NCBI GenBank assembly: GCA_023853785.1
Contig: JAJIRX010000786.1
Span: forward strand, 1-64,000
Source: Psilocybe azurescens
Taxonomy: Eukaryota > Basidiomycota > Agaricomycetes > Agaricales > Agrocybaceae
Direction of reading: 5' to 3'
Length of the DNA: 64,000 bases
Shown here: positions 47,097-59,170 of the stretch, piece by piece
Layout: each line of letters starts with the position of its first letter
Numbering within the stretch: position 1 is the first letter of the stretch
Notes under the pieces: model-generated
What the model was told of the DNA's origin: nothing
What the model saw: only the letters and a program-made list of their open reading frames with translations
Databases searched by the model: none
Translations under genes and position numbers: made by a program

Positions 47097-48753
47097 ATGC
47101 CTCGCAAAAAAGATCAGATCAGAGAAGTCCACAACTTCAACACCATTTATGAATCAATATCAAGGTGCAACTATACGTAAGCCTTCCTTGATTTTCTTTC
47201 TAAGTATACTTTACTCATGTAGTCAGTTGACAAGCTTCCAAATCTGAAAGCAATTTTACAGGGCCATGTTAACACTCGAGTTCTTCAGCAGGAAATACCA
47301 GACAAAATTCGTGAAGACCATGGAGTTGAAATTAAGTATGTACTATCAGATATTATATCCAGAATTCAGAGCAATTCTGAAATAAGTTACATGTAGATTG
47401 CGCACAGTCCAGAAGTACATGAAAGATCTAGGTGTACTAACCCCAAGGCGAAACGGATTTACTGCAGAAGAACAGGCTGCAGCTATCAATGAGATCCTAC
47501 TAGAAGATCCATTGGGCCGGTGGGGAGGACGACTAGTACAAGAAAAGCTTAGCAATTGGTCTATTCATATTCCTCGGTAAGATTTTTCTGTGTTTTAACT
47601 ATAGTAATTACACTTTTTAACCAGTAGAATTACTACAGTGACCACATAACACAGTATCGTGCTGCAACAGATCCTGAAGGATCTTCATCTCGTCATCCCA
47701 CCACTAGAAGGGCACATCACCATGGCTTATGGTCAATTGGTCCAAATGAAGAGTGGTGTGTTGATGGACATGAAAAATACTTCTCTTAATAGGAATTGCA
47801 ATCTGGGGATTTTGGATAAGTACAGCCGTCTAGAGCTAGGGCTTTGGGCTATGCCAAGTGCTCGAGTCAAAGAGCTACCTCCAGCTCTGTTTCTCCGACT
47901 TGTTAAATTGAAAGGAGGCAAGTTTTCTCTATTTTCCGAACTTATATCTTAAAAGAGCTCTAAAATCTGGTTCCCTACCTTATACAGGAATGGCTTTAAC
48001 TACAACAAGTGATATGGGAACTGAAGTTGGCCTTCTCATTTCGCTTGTCACAACACTTCGGTAAAATTCCTTCCACTCCACTGTTTACAGTTGGTGTTAA
48101 ATATTTACTGATTGATCTATTAGGCACAAGTTTCAGCCCTTCCTCTCGGAAGACCAGCTTCCAGCCTTTAAGACAGTGAAGAGTGTATACAATATTAGTA
48201 GAGAAAGGGGTGGCGTCCGATCTGGGAGAAAGAGTTGGGCAATGTTGCCCATGAATATAAACTTGGAAAGTCATCATCTGGTTTTATTGAGAATAACGAG
48301 TTCCATAGGCAAGTTCCACACCCTCACATAAATAAATAGATCTAATGAGAAGTTTTTAATAACAGCACTCTGTCCCAGTGGATCTGGGGAAGCATAGTCC
48401 AGCTCAAACTTAATGAAATCATGCAAGAAAGTTGCAATCAACCAGTCTGAAAACAGAAGACACTCTTACCCAGTGGGGCCCGCCGGATTGACATGTACAG
48501 CCATCCAGAGAAGTTTGGAGTTGAGGATCAGCTTCTCAAAACTCCAGAAGATGTCAACATTGATGACCTGCTGCTTCAATATGACCGCCCAGATCTTCTA
48601 CAATTTGGAACAGATCAGCAGGTCAGTTTATTTGAAATGATCTATAATTCAATAGGTGCACCTATGTTGAGGGCAAGAGATGGTTGGAGTGTGTTTGTAC
48701 AGATGGTCAACTACTATGTCGAGTCATTCTCTCAGGACCAAGGTGCATTGTAA
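47097..48753 (+). pseudogene. DDE integrase-core transposase
   Basis: Start ATG at 47097 (MPRKKDQIREVHNFNTIYES), followed by several short introns. The N-terminal helix-turn-helix-like part includes LRTVQKYMKDLGVLTPRRNG and DPLGRWGGRLVQEKL. The integrase core has GPNEEWCVDGHEK (first D), ILDKYSRLELGLWAMPSARV, TSDMGTEVG (second D) and YNISRERGWRPIWEKEL (candidate E). The C-terminal part reads GARRIDMYSHPEKFG and LLQYDRPDLLQFGTDQQVSL, ending at TAA/TAG near 48753. This is a multi-copy Agaricomycete family related to retroviral/IS-type integrases that cut and join DNA. Two single-base shifts (near 47775 and 47812) and a TGA near 48449, probably an old CGA arginine codon, disable it. Confidence 0.78.
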
Positions 48754-48888
48754 TGGCTCAACTTTCTACCAGTAGTACTCTTGAAGATGTATTTAGCTCA
48801 TTGTAGTAAAGAATATATGTGTACCACCTCATATACATGTATACCTAGCTTACTACATATATAATATACATGTCTCCAATGATATTCC

Positions 48889-49424
48889 CTCAAAATTGAC
48901 TTGTAATTGACACAAGCGCCCATTTCGAGAGGGCGCGCTTGACATGATCAGCCACAATTACGTTGCTTGGCTTTATTTACAAATTGCAGTGCACACCAGA
49001 CTTTTCAATGGTTTGCGCTCACATTTCATAGTCATCGTTGGGTAACTTTAAAAACACATATAATTGTGTAGACAATTGTAATAGCTTTATATTGATATAT
49101 ATTTTGTATCTTAGAAGTTCATGCTCCGTGCTGCAGTCATTCTATATGGATGTCTGAGTTCTCTTGTCACGGGATCACATGTCTCTCACCTAAGGGGAAG
49201 TGCCTCAATTGGCGCACAACCTGCAGGGGCTATTGTGCACTCCGAAAACCTATATATATGTAGTCTAGACACCCTGGATATCTACATAAAATTGTTATTC
49301 TACTAAGATATACACCGGGGTTGTGGAAAAACATATGTATTTAGGTAGCTTACATATGCACTTGACGAAATAGGAAGGCTCGGCTAAGTTGAGAAAAAGT
49401 TGGAGCCATGCGGTTCTCGGCCAC
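48889..49424 (-). repeat. Right 536-bp TIR
   Basis: Inverted copy of 43173-43708, same length, with the mirrored 61-codon frame at 49121-49306. Confidence 0.9.
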
Positions 49425-49576
49425 GCTATCCCTCCCTGAACACTGTATAAGCAATATCACCAATCTACATCCCACAAGCGTGACTGCGCCGTCATCTATC
49501 CCTCATCCACGCTCAGTTCAGTCTGAGAACGACACATTCACTCTCATCAAGTTTATTCTTTTGGTCTCTAGGATAC

Positions 49577-51507
49577 GAGGGTCTTTCCCTTTCCCCCACA
49601 CAATCCATATGGACTCCAGTGGACTCCAGTGGACTCCAGTGGACTCCACTGGACTCTCTGTCCAGCCAAACTGGCTGACAGATTGTCCAGTCCACTGGAC
49701 TGGAACTGGACTGCAGTCCACTGGAGTCCACTGGACTCGCACTGGACTCCTGCCAAATTTTCAGTCCAGTCTCAGTCCAGTGGATTATGAGTCCAGTCAA
49801 GTCCACTGGAGTCCACTGGAGTCCACTGGACTGGGGCTTAAATATTCACTGAACAACAACAAATAATATATTTATTAGCACAGTCCAGTGGAGTCCAGTG
49901 GAGTCCAGTGGAGTCCAGTGGAGTCCAGTTGAATCCACTGGAGTCCACTGGATGCAATAATTAACACAATATCCAAAGTATGATCATTAGTTATTAATAT
50001 TAATTGCAAAAAATAAAAGACTAAAATCAATGGAAATAAACTCTATGAAATGACAGTTAAATGAAACAATAGTTAAATACACTAGGGAGCAATGCCTCCC
50101 TATGGATACAATTTTGTATTTTGTTCAGTCCGCGGGGTCAAATTTCACAAGAACATGTGACGCTCACACGTGCACGGCATCGGCCGATCGGCACGACAAC
50201 CATCAAATGGACAACCCCAACCTTTCTTCCGACTACCACTACCACCACCCTCGTCGGTCGGAGCCAGGCGACAGCCAACCCGACACGACAGAGGTTGACG
50301 ACCGAGGACGAGGACGAGGGACGCAGACGCCGGACGCCGGACGGCGGCTGCGACAGGGACGTATGACGCCGGACGGAGCGACAGGGACGAGGACGCGGAC
50401 GTGGACGCAACAGCGACGAGGGACGCTGGATGTGGACGCAACAGCGACGAGGATGCGACAGGGACGATGACAACGACGTGGACGTGGACGCGACAGGGAC
50501 GACGACGGACGCTGGACGACAGGGACGACGACGCTGGACGGGACGCGGGACGACAGGGACGACGACGGACGGGACGGCGGCTGCGACAGGGACGACGACG
50601 ACGGACGCCGGACGGCAGGGACGAACGCGGACGGCAGGGACGCACAACGCCGGACGGCAGGGACGACAACGCCGGACGGCAGGGACGACAACGCCGGACG
50701 GCGGGGATGACAACGCCGGACGGCGGGGACGAAGACGCTGGACGGCGGGGACGACGACGTGGACAGCGGGGACGACGACGTGGACAGCGGGGACGACGAC
50801 GTGGACAGCGGGGACGACGACGTGGACAGCGGGGACGACGGCGGGATGACGACGTGGACGGCGGGGACGACGACGTGGACGGCGGGGACGACGACGCGGA
50901 CGTGGACGCGACAGGGACAACGCGGATGCGACAGGGACGACGATGCGGACGCCGGACGGCGGCCGCGACAGGGACGAGGACCGACGCCGGACGGCAGGGA
51001 CGAGGACGAGGACGAGGACGCCGGACGGGCGGCTGCAACAGCGACAAGGACGGGTACGGCGGCTGCGACAGCGATGGATACGGACGCGGTACCGATGACC
51101 CGACGGACGACGACGACACATACGATGGTAAAGTACTGCTCCTGCTCCCCCTTTTTTATTTTTTATTTTATTATCTTTTTTCTTCCTTTTGTCTTGGCCC
51201 TCGCATGTAGATATGTAGTAATGTATTAAATAGTTATTAATATACTTTATTCCACTAATCTGAATTTATGTTAAGATTGAATTTATTTACTGTGTCAAGT
51301 CCAGTGGACTCCAGTGGACTACAGTGGACTACAGTTATTTTAGTCCATATTCAATGTATAGTATAAGATCTACTAAAGTGCAGTGGAATCCACTGGAGTC
51401 CACTGGACTCTGTTTACCTTTTACACTCAGTATATAGGCAAGTCCAGTGGAGTCCAGTGGAGTCCACTGGAGTCCATATGGACTGTGTGGGGGATGGTAA
51501 AGTACTG
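49577..51507 (+). mobile_element. Element A: 2-kb family member, TSD CTAGGATAC
   Basis: The left end is GAGGGTCTTTCCC, the right end GGTAAAGTACTG, flanked by CTAGGATAC on both sides (49568-49576, 51508-51516). The subterminal zones are packed with palindromic GGACTCCAGT/ACTGGAGTCC units (49611-49950, 51300-51475). The core (50290-51120) is a GAC/GGACG-rich tract. Element B is a close copy in the opposite orientation, sharing the AT-rich arms, the subterminal zones and the CTCACACGTGC..GGCATCGGC region. It encodes no transposase. Confidence 0.9.
50290..51120. repeat. GACGACG-rich tandem core of element A
   Basis: Includes a 21-bp tandem GGGGACGACGACGTGGACAG(C) at about 50747-50840 and GGACGGCAGGGACGACAACG units before it. 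It is strongly purine-rich on the plus strand and open in several frames on both strands by composition. Confidence 0.85.
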
Positions 51508-51599
51508 CTAGGATACCACTGAGAGTCCAGATCCACTAGCACGGGTATCTGATCAATATTGAATCTTGCTTTGCTTTGCACACGTGTTTTCTGATGCGA

Positions 51600-52150
51600 A
51601 TGCGAATTGCTCTATGCTACATGCAACATAGGGCGTGGGGCGTTTCCATACCATTCTCACTACTGGTGCGCATCATCTTGATACTTCTTTCTTGGCCGCC
51701 TGGGCGACAACGACAACGACACTATTCTATGTACTTCACGAGTTTTTGAATCATTGTATGATTGTTATCCCTCTGTCTATCTTCCGAGCTTCTCTGTACA
51801 GAGCGCACTTGCGCACGCGCATAGGTAGGAACGCGAACACCCTCATCAGTAGAAGTTCGTTGAACATGGCCATCTCTATCTCAAGCGAGGCAATCTCTAG
51901 TCTTGTTATTGATCCAGCTCTCATTCTTGATCTGATTCCGGTTTCCAGGGTACCAAATCTCATGGATAGCATCAGAGATGGAGACGGGGACGGAGAAATG
52001 GAGATCGAACTCACCATGCCGTTGATACCTACTTCCAAGTCTGATTTCGATATCTGCCCGTGGTTCGGAGGCGCTGGGGGATAATGGTAATGATAACGCT
52101 TGTGGTGGTGGTGGTGGTGGTGATAGTGGGCAGAGTCGAGATCGAAATCA
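51600..52150 (+). pseudogene. Fragment of the duplicated coiled-coil locus, copy 3
   Basis: A plus-strand frame to 52084 reads MAISISSEAIS..., VPNLMD, RDGDGDGEMEIELTMPLIPT, closely resembling copy 2 (AISISASVSGNPGS, VPNLMDDDNENRDGDGEMSM) and copy 1. Only this acidic C-terminal part is present. It starts just outside element A, so the locus may have been cut by that insertion or by an earlier rearrangement. Confidence 0.65.
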
Positions 52151-52159
52151 ACAGCGAAG

Positions 52160-53150
52160 AGGAGAAGGGGAACAGCAAGTTCCCTAAAAGGAAGTTTGGT
52201 GTCGGCCCGTGGTGCCGTACTAAAACACTTAGACTGCGGCATACTCGTGAGTCGGCATAATTATTACTTCGAAGTTTGAATACGCCTCTACTATCAGTGT
52301 CAAGGAGATTCAAAAAATTGTATTTTGGGTATTCTGCAATAAATACGCACTTTCTGGGCTCATATTTTTGTAGGGAGATAGTCACACATCTATTATACTG
52401 ATATCCGAAGGTTTTTCAGAGGAGGATGGATGATAAGTTCAGCGGAGCAATTCCGCGTCTGAGTGTCCAAAAATCAAGGAGATTCAAACGGTTTGTCACG
52501 ATGCGTCACACTCCCGCTTCAACCTCCGCACGGCATTTATACACGAGGAGCGCGCAGCAGCCGAATTATGAATGGAACACGTTGCAATTTAAGCGGAATT
52601 CAAAGCACAATCAGCGTGATCCTTCAAATTGTCACAATTTCCACTGATTCCCAGCTACAACCTCACGATGTGCGTACAGAGGGCTAAATTTTTACAGAGA
52701 GCTTCTCTAAAGTGTTACAAATGTTTCTGTCAAATTTTATAAGAATTGAAGAACGTTTCGAGACGAGAGGTCAGATTCAAATTCAATTTTGATGACACCC
52801 TTGCAAAGGTGATGCACTTGGATCATAATGCTCCCTACTTCTTGTTTAAATTTTTGGATATTCATCAATATGAGACATAATTCTTTCAGAATGTAAAATT
52901 TTTGGAAGATTAGTTGCAAAGTTGGGCTCAGAAACTGGTTTTTGAATCTCCCTGTCGATTTGAATCCCATTGCACGTGATAGTACTAGTCGCTCAAACTC
53001 ACGACGGTGAAGAAACACGATGATCATCATGCCATTTCAACAAAGGATGTCGTCCAAGTTGGACATACAGTATCTCAGAAAACGAAACCTCTTGAACGCT
53101 TCAAAGCAAAGAAGTGTTATACAACGATCGTCCAAGGGTTTAATGTCTTC
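52160..53150. other. No gene seen
   Basis: Short overlapping frames without motifs. Confidence 0.45.
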
Positions 53151-53152
53151 AC

Positions 53153-53400
53153 TTAAGTTCTGATATGGGCGAGGAAGGGGAGGGAAATGGAGGTGGACGA
53201 TATGTGTCTGATGGAAGCATCGTACGTGACAGCATCGGCTAATTCCTTCGTAACACGAATGTTGTAAAATACCGGGACAGTGCCGATCATGACGGTTCCG
53301 GGGATTAGAACGTCAGGAGGAGGTCTAGCCCAGCCGCTACACGAGTCTAAACTGCGACTACCTGGTGAAATATTGACCAAGAAATTTCTCTAGGTTCACT
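53153..53400 (-). pseudogene. Fragment of an Agaricomycete-conserved hypothetical protein
   Basis: A 75-codon minus-strand frame contains PPPDVLIPGTVMIGTVPVFY followed by NIRVTKELADAV. From memory this resembles a core block of a family of fungal hypothetical proteins common in Agaricomycetes. The expected C-terminal continuation is not evident, so it is probably a remnant. Function unknown. Confidence 0.4.
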
Positions 53401-55090
53401 AACATCTTTATCCCTTTGCCGTTCTATATTATGTGGATTCAGAGATACTCCAGACCAGACTCACGCCTCGCCAAGGCCATGAAATATATCAACGTACCTG
53501 TTATTATGCTTTATATTGGATGGTGAGGGCTCTCGTAACTATCCGTCGTCTCAATTAACTCACATTTTGAAGGCCACCTTATTCTGTCAATGGACAATGG
53601 TAGTGAAGGATGAGGCACCCACGATGGTTTGTAAAGGTGAGCGTCCATCTCACACACAGCTGCTGTCGTTTTATGGGCATTAAAAAGTCACTCTTTCTCT
53701 CAGTACAACAACTACCTCCTGTCTGTTGATCTCGATGGTGGGAGCCAGGTAATTCTTTTCGTCTTTGCCTTTGCAGTGTTTGGCGCCAGTGGAAATGCGA
53801 TCTCATTCGCGACGTGGTGGGGAAACAGTGATAGATCTAGTGTCGATAGGTATAAGTCGACATGATATATGTACGTACTGTAGTGAAGCCGTATAGTACT
53901 TTACCGAGAATCAGACCCCATTCAATCGCCGCGACGCATGAGTTGTCAAAGTTCGGTTGAATGACCATCTTTAATTTCTTCGATTTGATGCAATGCGCAT
54001 TGTGGAAATTCATCTTTCCTCATTGCATGACATACCCGGTAACAATCTTCTTGATGCCTACCAGTTTAGGGATTGTTGATTCAGATTTTGAGATTTACAG
54101 GGCGTGAAATACTCACGAGCTCAAATAAAATATTAGTTATGCGGGGAATCCCCGCGACGGATCGACATAAGTGTGGGGCGCGCGGGGTTCCCGGTCTATC
54201 GCTAAATGTCTAACGCGCATATTTCCGCTCATGCCACGCCTTCACTGCGCTTATGCAGGAACCGAGCTCGAACAATTGATCCTTCGTACTGGTCCGGTTA
54301 CTCGCTTTCAAAAAGAAATCAAAATTCGGCTCCACATAAGTAATATAACAGTTCAAAGCCGATGTAGTTACGTTAATCGTCTAACTCGAAGAGTAATAGC
54401 ACGCCCTCAGCCATGTACGACCACATTCAAATTTTCAAGAAAGTAGTACCACAAGTAGGCGACTCATGATATTATACGCGCAAAGCGTGACTGGGTCGTG
54501 ATTCTCTCTGGAATGGCGTAGGCAATAGTAGAGTCACAGCCTCAAAGCTATACATATCCCTTTTCGAAGTGTGGGCGCTCTTGAAATGCGTTTAAAATTG
54601 GCATTAGACAGATCTCAATGGTGGCCGTTTTTGGTTAGAACAGTGAGGTCGCTTTGACATATAACCCATAAGTAAATGGAAGCCAAGAAGCACGCTGACA
54701 GAATGTTGTAATGGTAATGTGTATGTTCTGATTTCCGACAGAAAGAAGAGAAATTCGTTTCTGCGGGTATGACCTTTTCTAGCACCGGGGGTCTCATTGC
54801 AGACCGATACTGGATGTGCGTCTCAATGTCCAAGTAATAGGACTGTCACGAGGTCATTATTATAAGGATGCTCTGCCAGCTCCAGACACCTCTTCGCTTG
54901 GGGCCGTATATAAAAAAGACAAACAAGTTACTATTTGCGTTTTCTTGACAGCTGTTAAAGTTTCATTGACATTCAATTTTCTAATCGGCTAACTTGCTTC
55001 ACAAAAATAATCACCGAGCCTTCTAGACTGAACTGTCAAACCCTGCATCAAATCTATTTGCCCATTCCAATTCTGGCCTTACGACAGAAG
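53401..55090. other. No gene seen
   Basis: Frames up to ~90 codons only, without motifs or repeat structure that I can support. Confidence 0.45.
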
Positions 55091-55100
55091 CCAGCGAAAA

Positions 55101-55108
55101 ATATAAAG
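55101..55108 (+). promoter_or_regulatory. TATA box of the hydrophobin gene
   Basis: ATATAAAG lies 84-91 bases upstream of the start codon, a normal distance for a fungal TATA-driven gene with a ~55-base leader. Confidence 0.6.
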
Positions 55109-55191
55109 AGCGCCTGCAAGCTGTCCGTGTTTCCTCAGTGTCAACTACTCCATTACAGCTAAAGTCCCTCTCTTAGACAACTAGTTCCGAC

Positions 55192-55774
55192 ATGTTCTCT
55201 CGTATCTCGGCCATTGCTCTCCTTGCTCTTCCCCTGCTCGCCACTGCTAACGTAGTTGCCCGCGGTGGTGAACCCAGCAACCAATGCAACACCGGTACTC
55301 TTCAGTGCTGCAACCAGGTTGGAACTGTAAGTCGACTGGATTTATTGGACGACCAAGGGTGTAATAACTTACCGTTATGTTCAATCAGGCAAAGACTCTG
55401 GCCGCAAATAACGCTGGGCTTGCGTCTGTTTTGAACGCTGTTGTTGGACCAATTGATGCAATCGTTGGAAGTGAGTCGAGCTTCATGCCTATGGTTGATT
55501 TAAATTCGACTGACTGACCTACTTTCTTTTTAATAGTCCAGTGCACCCCGGTCAGCGTCATCGCCGCTGCCGGCAACTCTGGTACTACATTTTTCTTAAA
55601 CGAAAGCAGTACATCTGATATTATTTGTTTAGCACCGCCCAGCCAGTCTGCTGCACCGGCAACCAGTTTGTGAGTAATTTTACTGTAAAGCTATTCTTTG
55701 AATAAATGCTAATTTCTTCACCACAGAACGGCGCCGTCAATGTCGGCTGTACTCCGATCAACGCCAACCTTTAG
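55192..55774 (+). pseudogene. Class I hydrophobin, five exons, one base short of an open frame
   Basis: Hydrophobins are small secreted proteins that self-assemble into amphipathic films on hyphae and fruiting bodies. Exons: 55192-55326, 55389-55470, 55537-55581, 55633-55669 and 55727-55774, all with GT-AG introns of 51-66 bases. Residues 1-23 form a signal peptide (MFSRISAIALLALPLLATA). The Cys pattern C-CC-C-C-CC-C is seen as CNTGTLQCC, IQCTPVSVIAAAGNS, TAQPVCCTGNQF and NVGCTPINANL. The exons total 347 bases, one too few. The frame is lost at the exon 3/exon 4 junction, where the codon for the fifth Cys would span the intron. Either a one-base deletion or a sequencing error explains it. All else (signal peptide, spacing, TATA box) looks functional. 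Confidence 0.88.
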
Positions 55775-58140
55775 GTGGTATCAGCTCACACCATCGTTAG
55801 CTCGAGTACCATACGGGCTACGTGATATATATACTATTGTGGACCTTGTTCTGGTCGTGGATAACATTTTGGATAGATATATACACATTGTTGATTTTAA
55901 TATATATCGGTGTTAATTTTACTGTTGGTCATTACATGAATGGAGAAGCTGAGGAGTCATGTCTATTTGCAATTAAGTCTTCCGGCACCTGTTTCTGAAC
56001 CAATGTGTCCAGTTCCAATAGCAGAATTTCGTGTGTAGGCACTATGTCCACCAGCTCTGACATGGTGCATAAGAGCCACGTGCTCTAAATGCTCGCCTTC
56101 AGTGAGCTCATGTCCTTAGAGTTTGACAGTGTTTGCTTTCTTGCAGTTCAATGTGTCAATAAACATGTTCTACATCCAAGGCTGCAGGATTCTGGTCATA
56201 TCAATTTCCTGTGACACCAGTGTGGCATGTGGACAGACAGAACTACAGGGAGAACCATATCAATTTCCTGTGACACCAGTGTGGCATGTGGCATGTTGGC
56301 CTGGTGCAAACTAAATACAATGTTGTTAATATTTATTCTTTGTCATAACCTGATGTTTCAAATACAAACATTGTTTGTGCTGGTCAGATCTTGTTGATTG
56401 GCTTCCATGTGCATCAGGCCCATTGTACTTGGGCCAGTGCTACCAGCTGGGTAGTTGTGAAGGCCATGATCAGCCTGATGGAGGCATCCTCTGCCAGTGG
56501 TATTGCTCATGACAGTGTTCTACATAAATAGGTAATTTAGCAACAATGTCCTACCGCATAGTAACTCAGAGAACATATTTTGTTATGCTTGTGCTTTGAT
56601 CTGATAAGAGGCTTGTGATTTAGATATTAAGTCAAACATGAGACTTGTAATTTGTTGTTATAATGAAACCACGGTATGTACATGTCTGACCTTATACTAA
56701 TATACCTTTTATTACACAATATAAGATTATTGTTGGGGGCATTATGACACACCTTTGGCCAGAGAGCAGAGCATGATGTTGCAAAATGGCTCACTAGGAG
56801 TCAGAGTAGCATGGGAGTGCTCAGGAGCATCTGCAAGAGCACCATAAATATAAATAATGTCAATTGATCACTGGGGAGTTTGAGCCATTCACAATACATG
56901 CCCACTATTCTCATATACATTTTGACAAGAATTAATCAAACAAAGAATGCTTGAAAACAACAGTCAACATATGTAAGTGTTCTGTGCTGATTAATTACTA
57001 TTATCACTGATCAAGTCAAAACTCATTGAAGCAGGATGAAGAAGAATGAGCTTGCACATCTTATCACCAATCAGAAAGAGTTTTGACCAGGTCCTGGTAG
57101 CTTCAATGCATCCAAAACTTGTATCAGAAGCATCAAAATGGTACTGCTCAATCCAAAAAATGGATTTTTGAAAGAGGTTTCCGAATCTGAACCTGAATTA
57201 GTATGTATTACTGTGCAATCATAATATGATTAGCTCTAATAAGTACTTTAGAACCTGCCATTAGCATCGGAAAATTATGCACCCAAGTCTTCAAGTCATA
57301 TACCTGTCGCTTCAGTGATATGTGTCTTTATTCTTTTGTTATGTATTCTATATTCTTACCTGTTCTTTAGAGCCAGATGAAAGATATTATGAGCTCAGAG
57401 TTCTCCAACAATGCACAGAGTCAAGGTTCTCATGTGAGTACTCAATATTGTACTCTGAGGTGATTAATTACATTACTGTCTGCAGTAGTCAAGCTTGGCA
57501 CCTGTTCCTGTTCAAGTTCTTCTCAATGATTGCTGCTTCAACTCTGTACAAAAGATCATAGTGAACATTCAGGTGCCTGTAGATAGTATACAGTATGATG
57601 AGGAATGCAAACTGTGGGTCTCAGCACAGAAACTAGTTGCTGAGGTGAGGGCTTTTGTGTCCCCCACATATTCCAGCCAGAGTCCGCCGGAGTCTGCCAT
57701 GGAATCCACCATTCCACCAGGAATGAGGGCAAAAATATAGCACAAAGCCGTGCCATATTATTTATTATCAATTCTGGCAGAATGGCGGATTCCGCAGCAG
57801 AATTGAATGGAATCCGTTTACAAAACAGATTACCCCAGAACGGAACTGAAAATGGACTGGCATACGCATGGCGCCTCATTGTTAAGATCATTATGATGTA
57901 GATTAGAATCAATTAATTAATTTACATACAATTTTTATTGATCAGTAACCGTTTAATGGGATACCGATCAGCCGGACATACTTTTGGACCCTTAAACAGT
58001 CCGAAAATCCGTCCATCAAACACACGTGATTTCAGCATCTTGGCAACAGCCGGCGTCACAGTTTCCATGCCACATCACTCCTTTGTCAGTTCAATTCTTG
58101 CTTCCCTTTCCCCCATCCACTCTCCCCCTCCCCCTCCTTC
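55775..58140. other. Gene-poor stretch with a small direct duplication
   Basis: Only short unsupported frames. CATATCAATTTCCTGTGACA followed by CCAGTGTGGCATGTGG occurs twice (about 56196-56232 and 56256-56292). Confidence 0.5.
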
Positions 58141-58149
58141 CCCCACCAC

Positions 58150-58570
58150 TGTTACGATCTCAAGTTAGAATCATGCAGTGTGCGTAATCTAACCACCAAT
58201 CGTTTACAAGAACAAGTTCAAGTTCGAGTTGAGCAGGTTAAGCAGGTTGGATTCTCAAGAACTAGCTAAAGAATACAGTGGATCCTTCCTAGTATAAATA
58301 CTATGAATTGTACAGCAAGTTGAAACGAGTTTGAATGTTCATCAGCAGATGTATATAGGAATAGAGGAAACAGATCAAATGTTCATCAAAAGATGTATCA
58401 TAAAGATGGAAGCGAAAGTCCATCAGAGATATGATGGAGTTTCGTAAAATGATAGAAGGCAAAGTTCATCAGAATATACGATGATGTATCAATGATGTGA
58501 AGGATGACAAAGAAAGGGAAAAGAAAAGGAAAAGGAAAGAGAAAAGAAAAAGAAAAGACTTGTCATAACA
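58150..58570 (-). mobile_element. Solo LTR, TSD ACCAC
   Basis: 421 bp on the minus strand, TGTTATGACAAG...GATCGTAACA, flanked by ACCAC (58145-58149, 58571-58575). Same family as 7272-7714, with the same pyrimidine tract and repeated CATCTGCTGATG blocks, slightly shorter. Confidence 0.88.
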
Positions 58571-58575
58571 ACCAC

Positions 58576-59165
58576 CCAAACGTCCATCCCCTCCCTCTCT
58601 GCTCCCTCTCCACTCCCTCACCACTGCCGCTCTCCCTCTTTCCCCTCCCAAGCTGTGTGTTTCCTGTAAGCAGAACCAGTCAACCGTTGATGAGTCAGCC
58701 ACCAAACAGATGAAAACCGCAGCTGGGGAAGAAGGAGCAGAGGCTGATGAGGGTGAGGGTGAGGGGAAGGGTGCCAGAGGCAAGGCACCCTCAAAATGTG
58801 CGTGCACTCACTTTTGCTAGCATTTCCGGTGCTAACCAACCCATACCACCCCTCACAGTGGTAAAACTTTGACACAGCAACGTCAGGAGGACGCTGCAGA
58901 GGCCGCAAAGGGCCCCCCACCCACCTTAAACCGTACGCATACCCCCCTCCCCCTTTTTTCATTCAAAAATATAGATATATTAATTTTATGTTCGCTTTAT
59001 TAGTGTCATGTGGAAGCTCTATGGGGCTGCCACCTCGGTAGCCCCTCCTGTGCACCCTCCCAGTCCTCCCTCCCCTCCCACTGTGTCCGTGCTTCCCACT
59101 GTTGCTGCTGATAGTGAGTTCTTTCCAAGCCTTCAGGCCTACCACTAGGCAATGGCACTGGTTGG
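58576..59165. other. No supportable gene
   Basis: C/T-rich sequence with a GTGAGGGTGAGGG tract and a poly-T stretch; frames are compositional. Confidence 0.45.
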
Positions 59166-59170
59166 AGTAA

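Larger units (their letters stand above)
43173..49424. mobile_element. 6.25-kb element with 536-bp TIRs carrying an alpha-kinase and a DDE integrase-like gene
   Basis: Left arm 43173-43708 and right arm 48889-49424 are inverted copies of equal length with only scattered differences, both starting GTGGCCGAGAACCGCATGGC at the outer edge. Between them lie two divergently oriented genes, an alpha-kinase on the minus strand and an integrase-core protein on the plus strand, separated by ~710 bp. No target-site duplication is evident (CCCTCTACG outside left, GCTATCCCTC outside right). Both genes are damaged, so this copy is inactive. Arms plus a DDE protein argue for a DNA transposon, with the kinase as cargo or accessory. 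Confidence 0.8.

Noticed and set aside
50138..51121. Long overlapping frames (up to 327 codons) on both strands in the core of element A
   Set aside because: Several frames are open at once because the GAC/GTC-type repeats exclude stops; translations are low-complexity Arg/Asp/Val strings with no motif.
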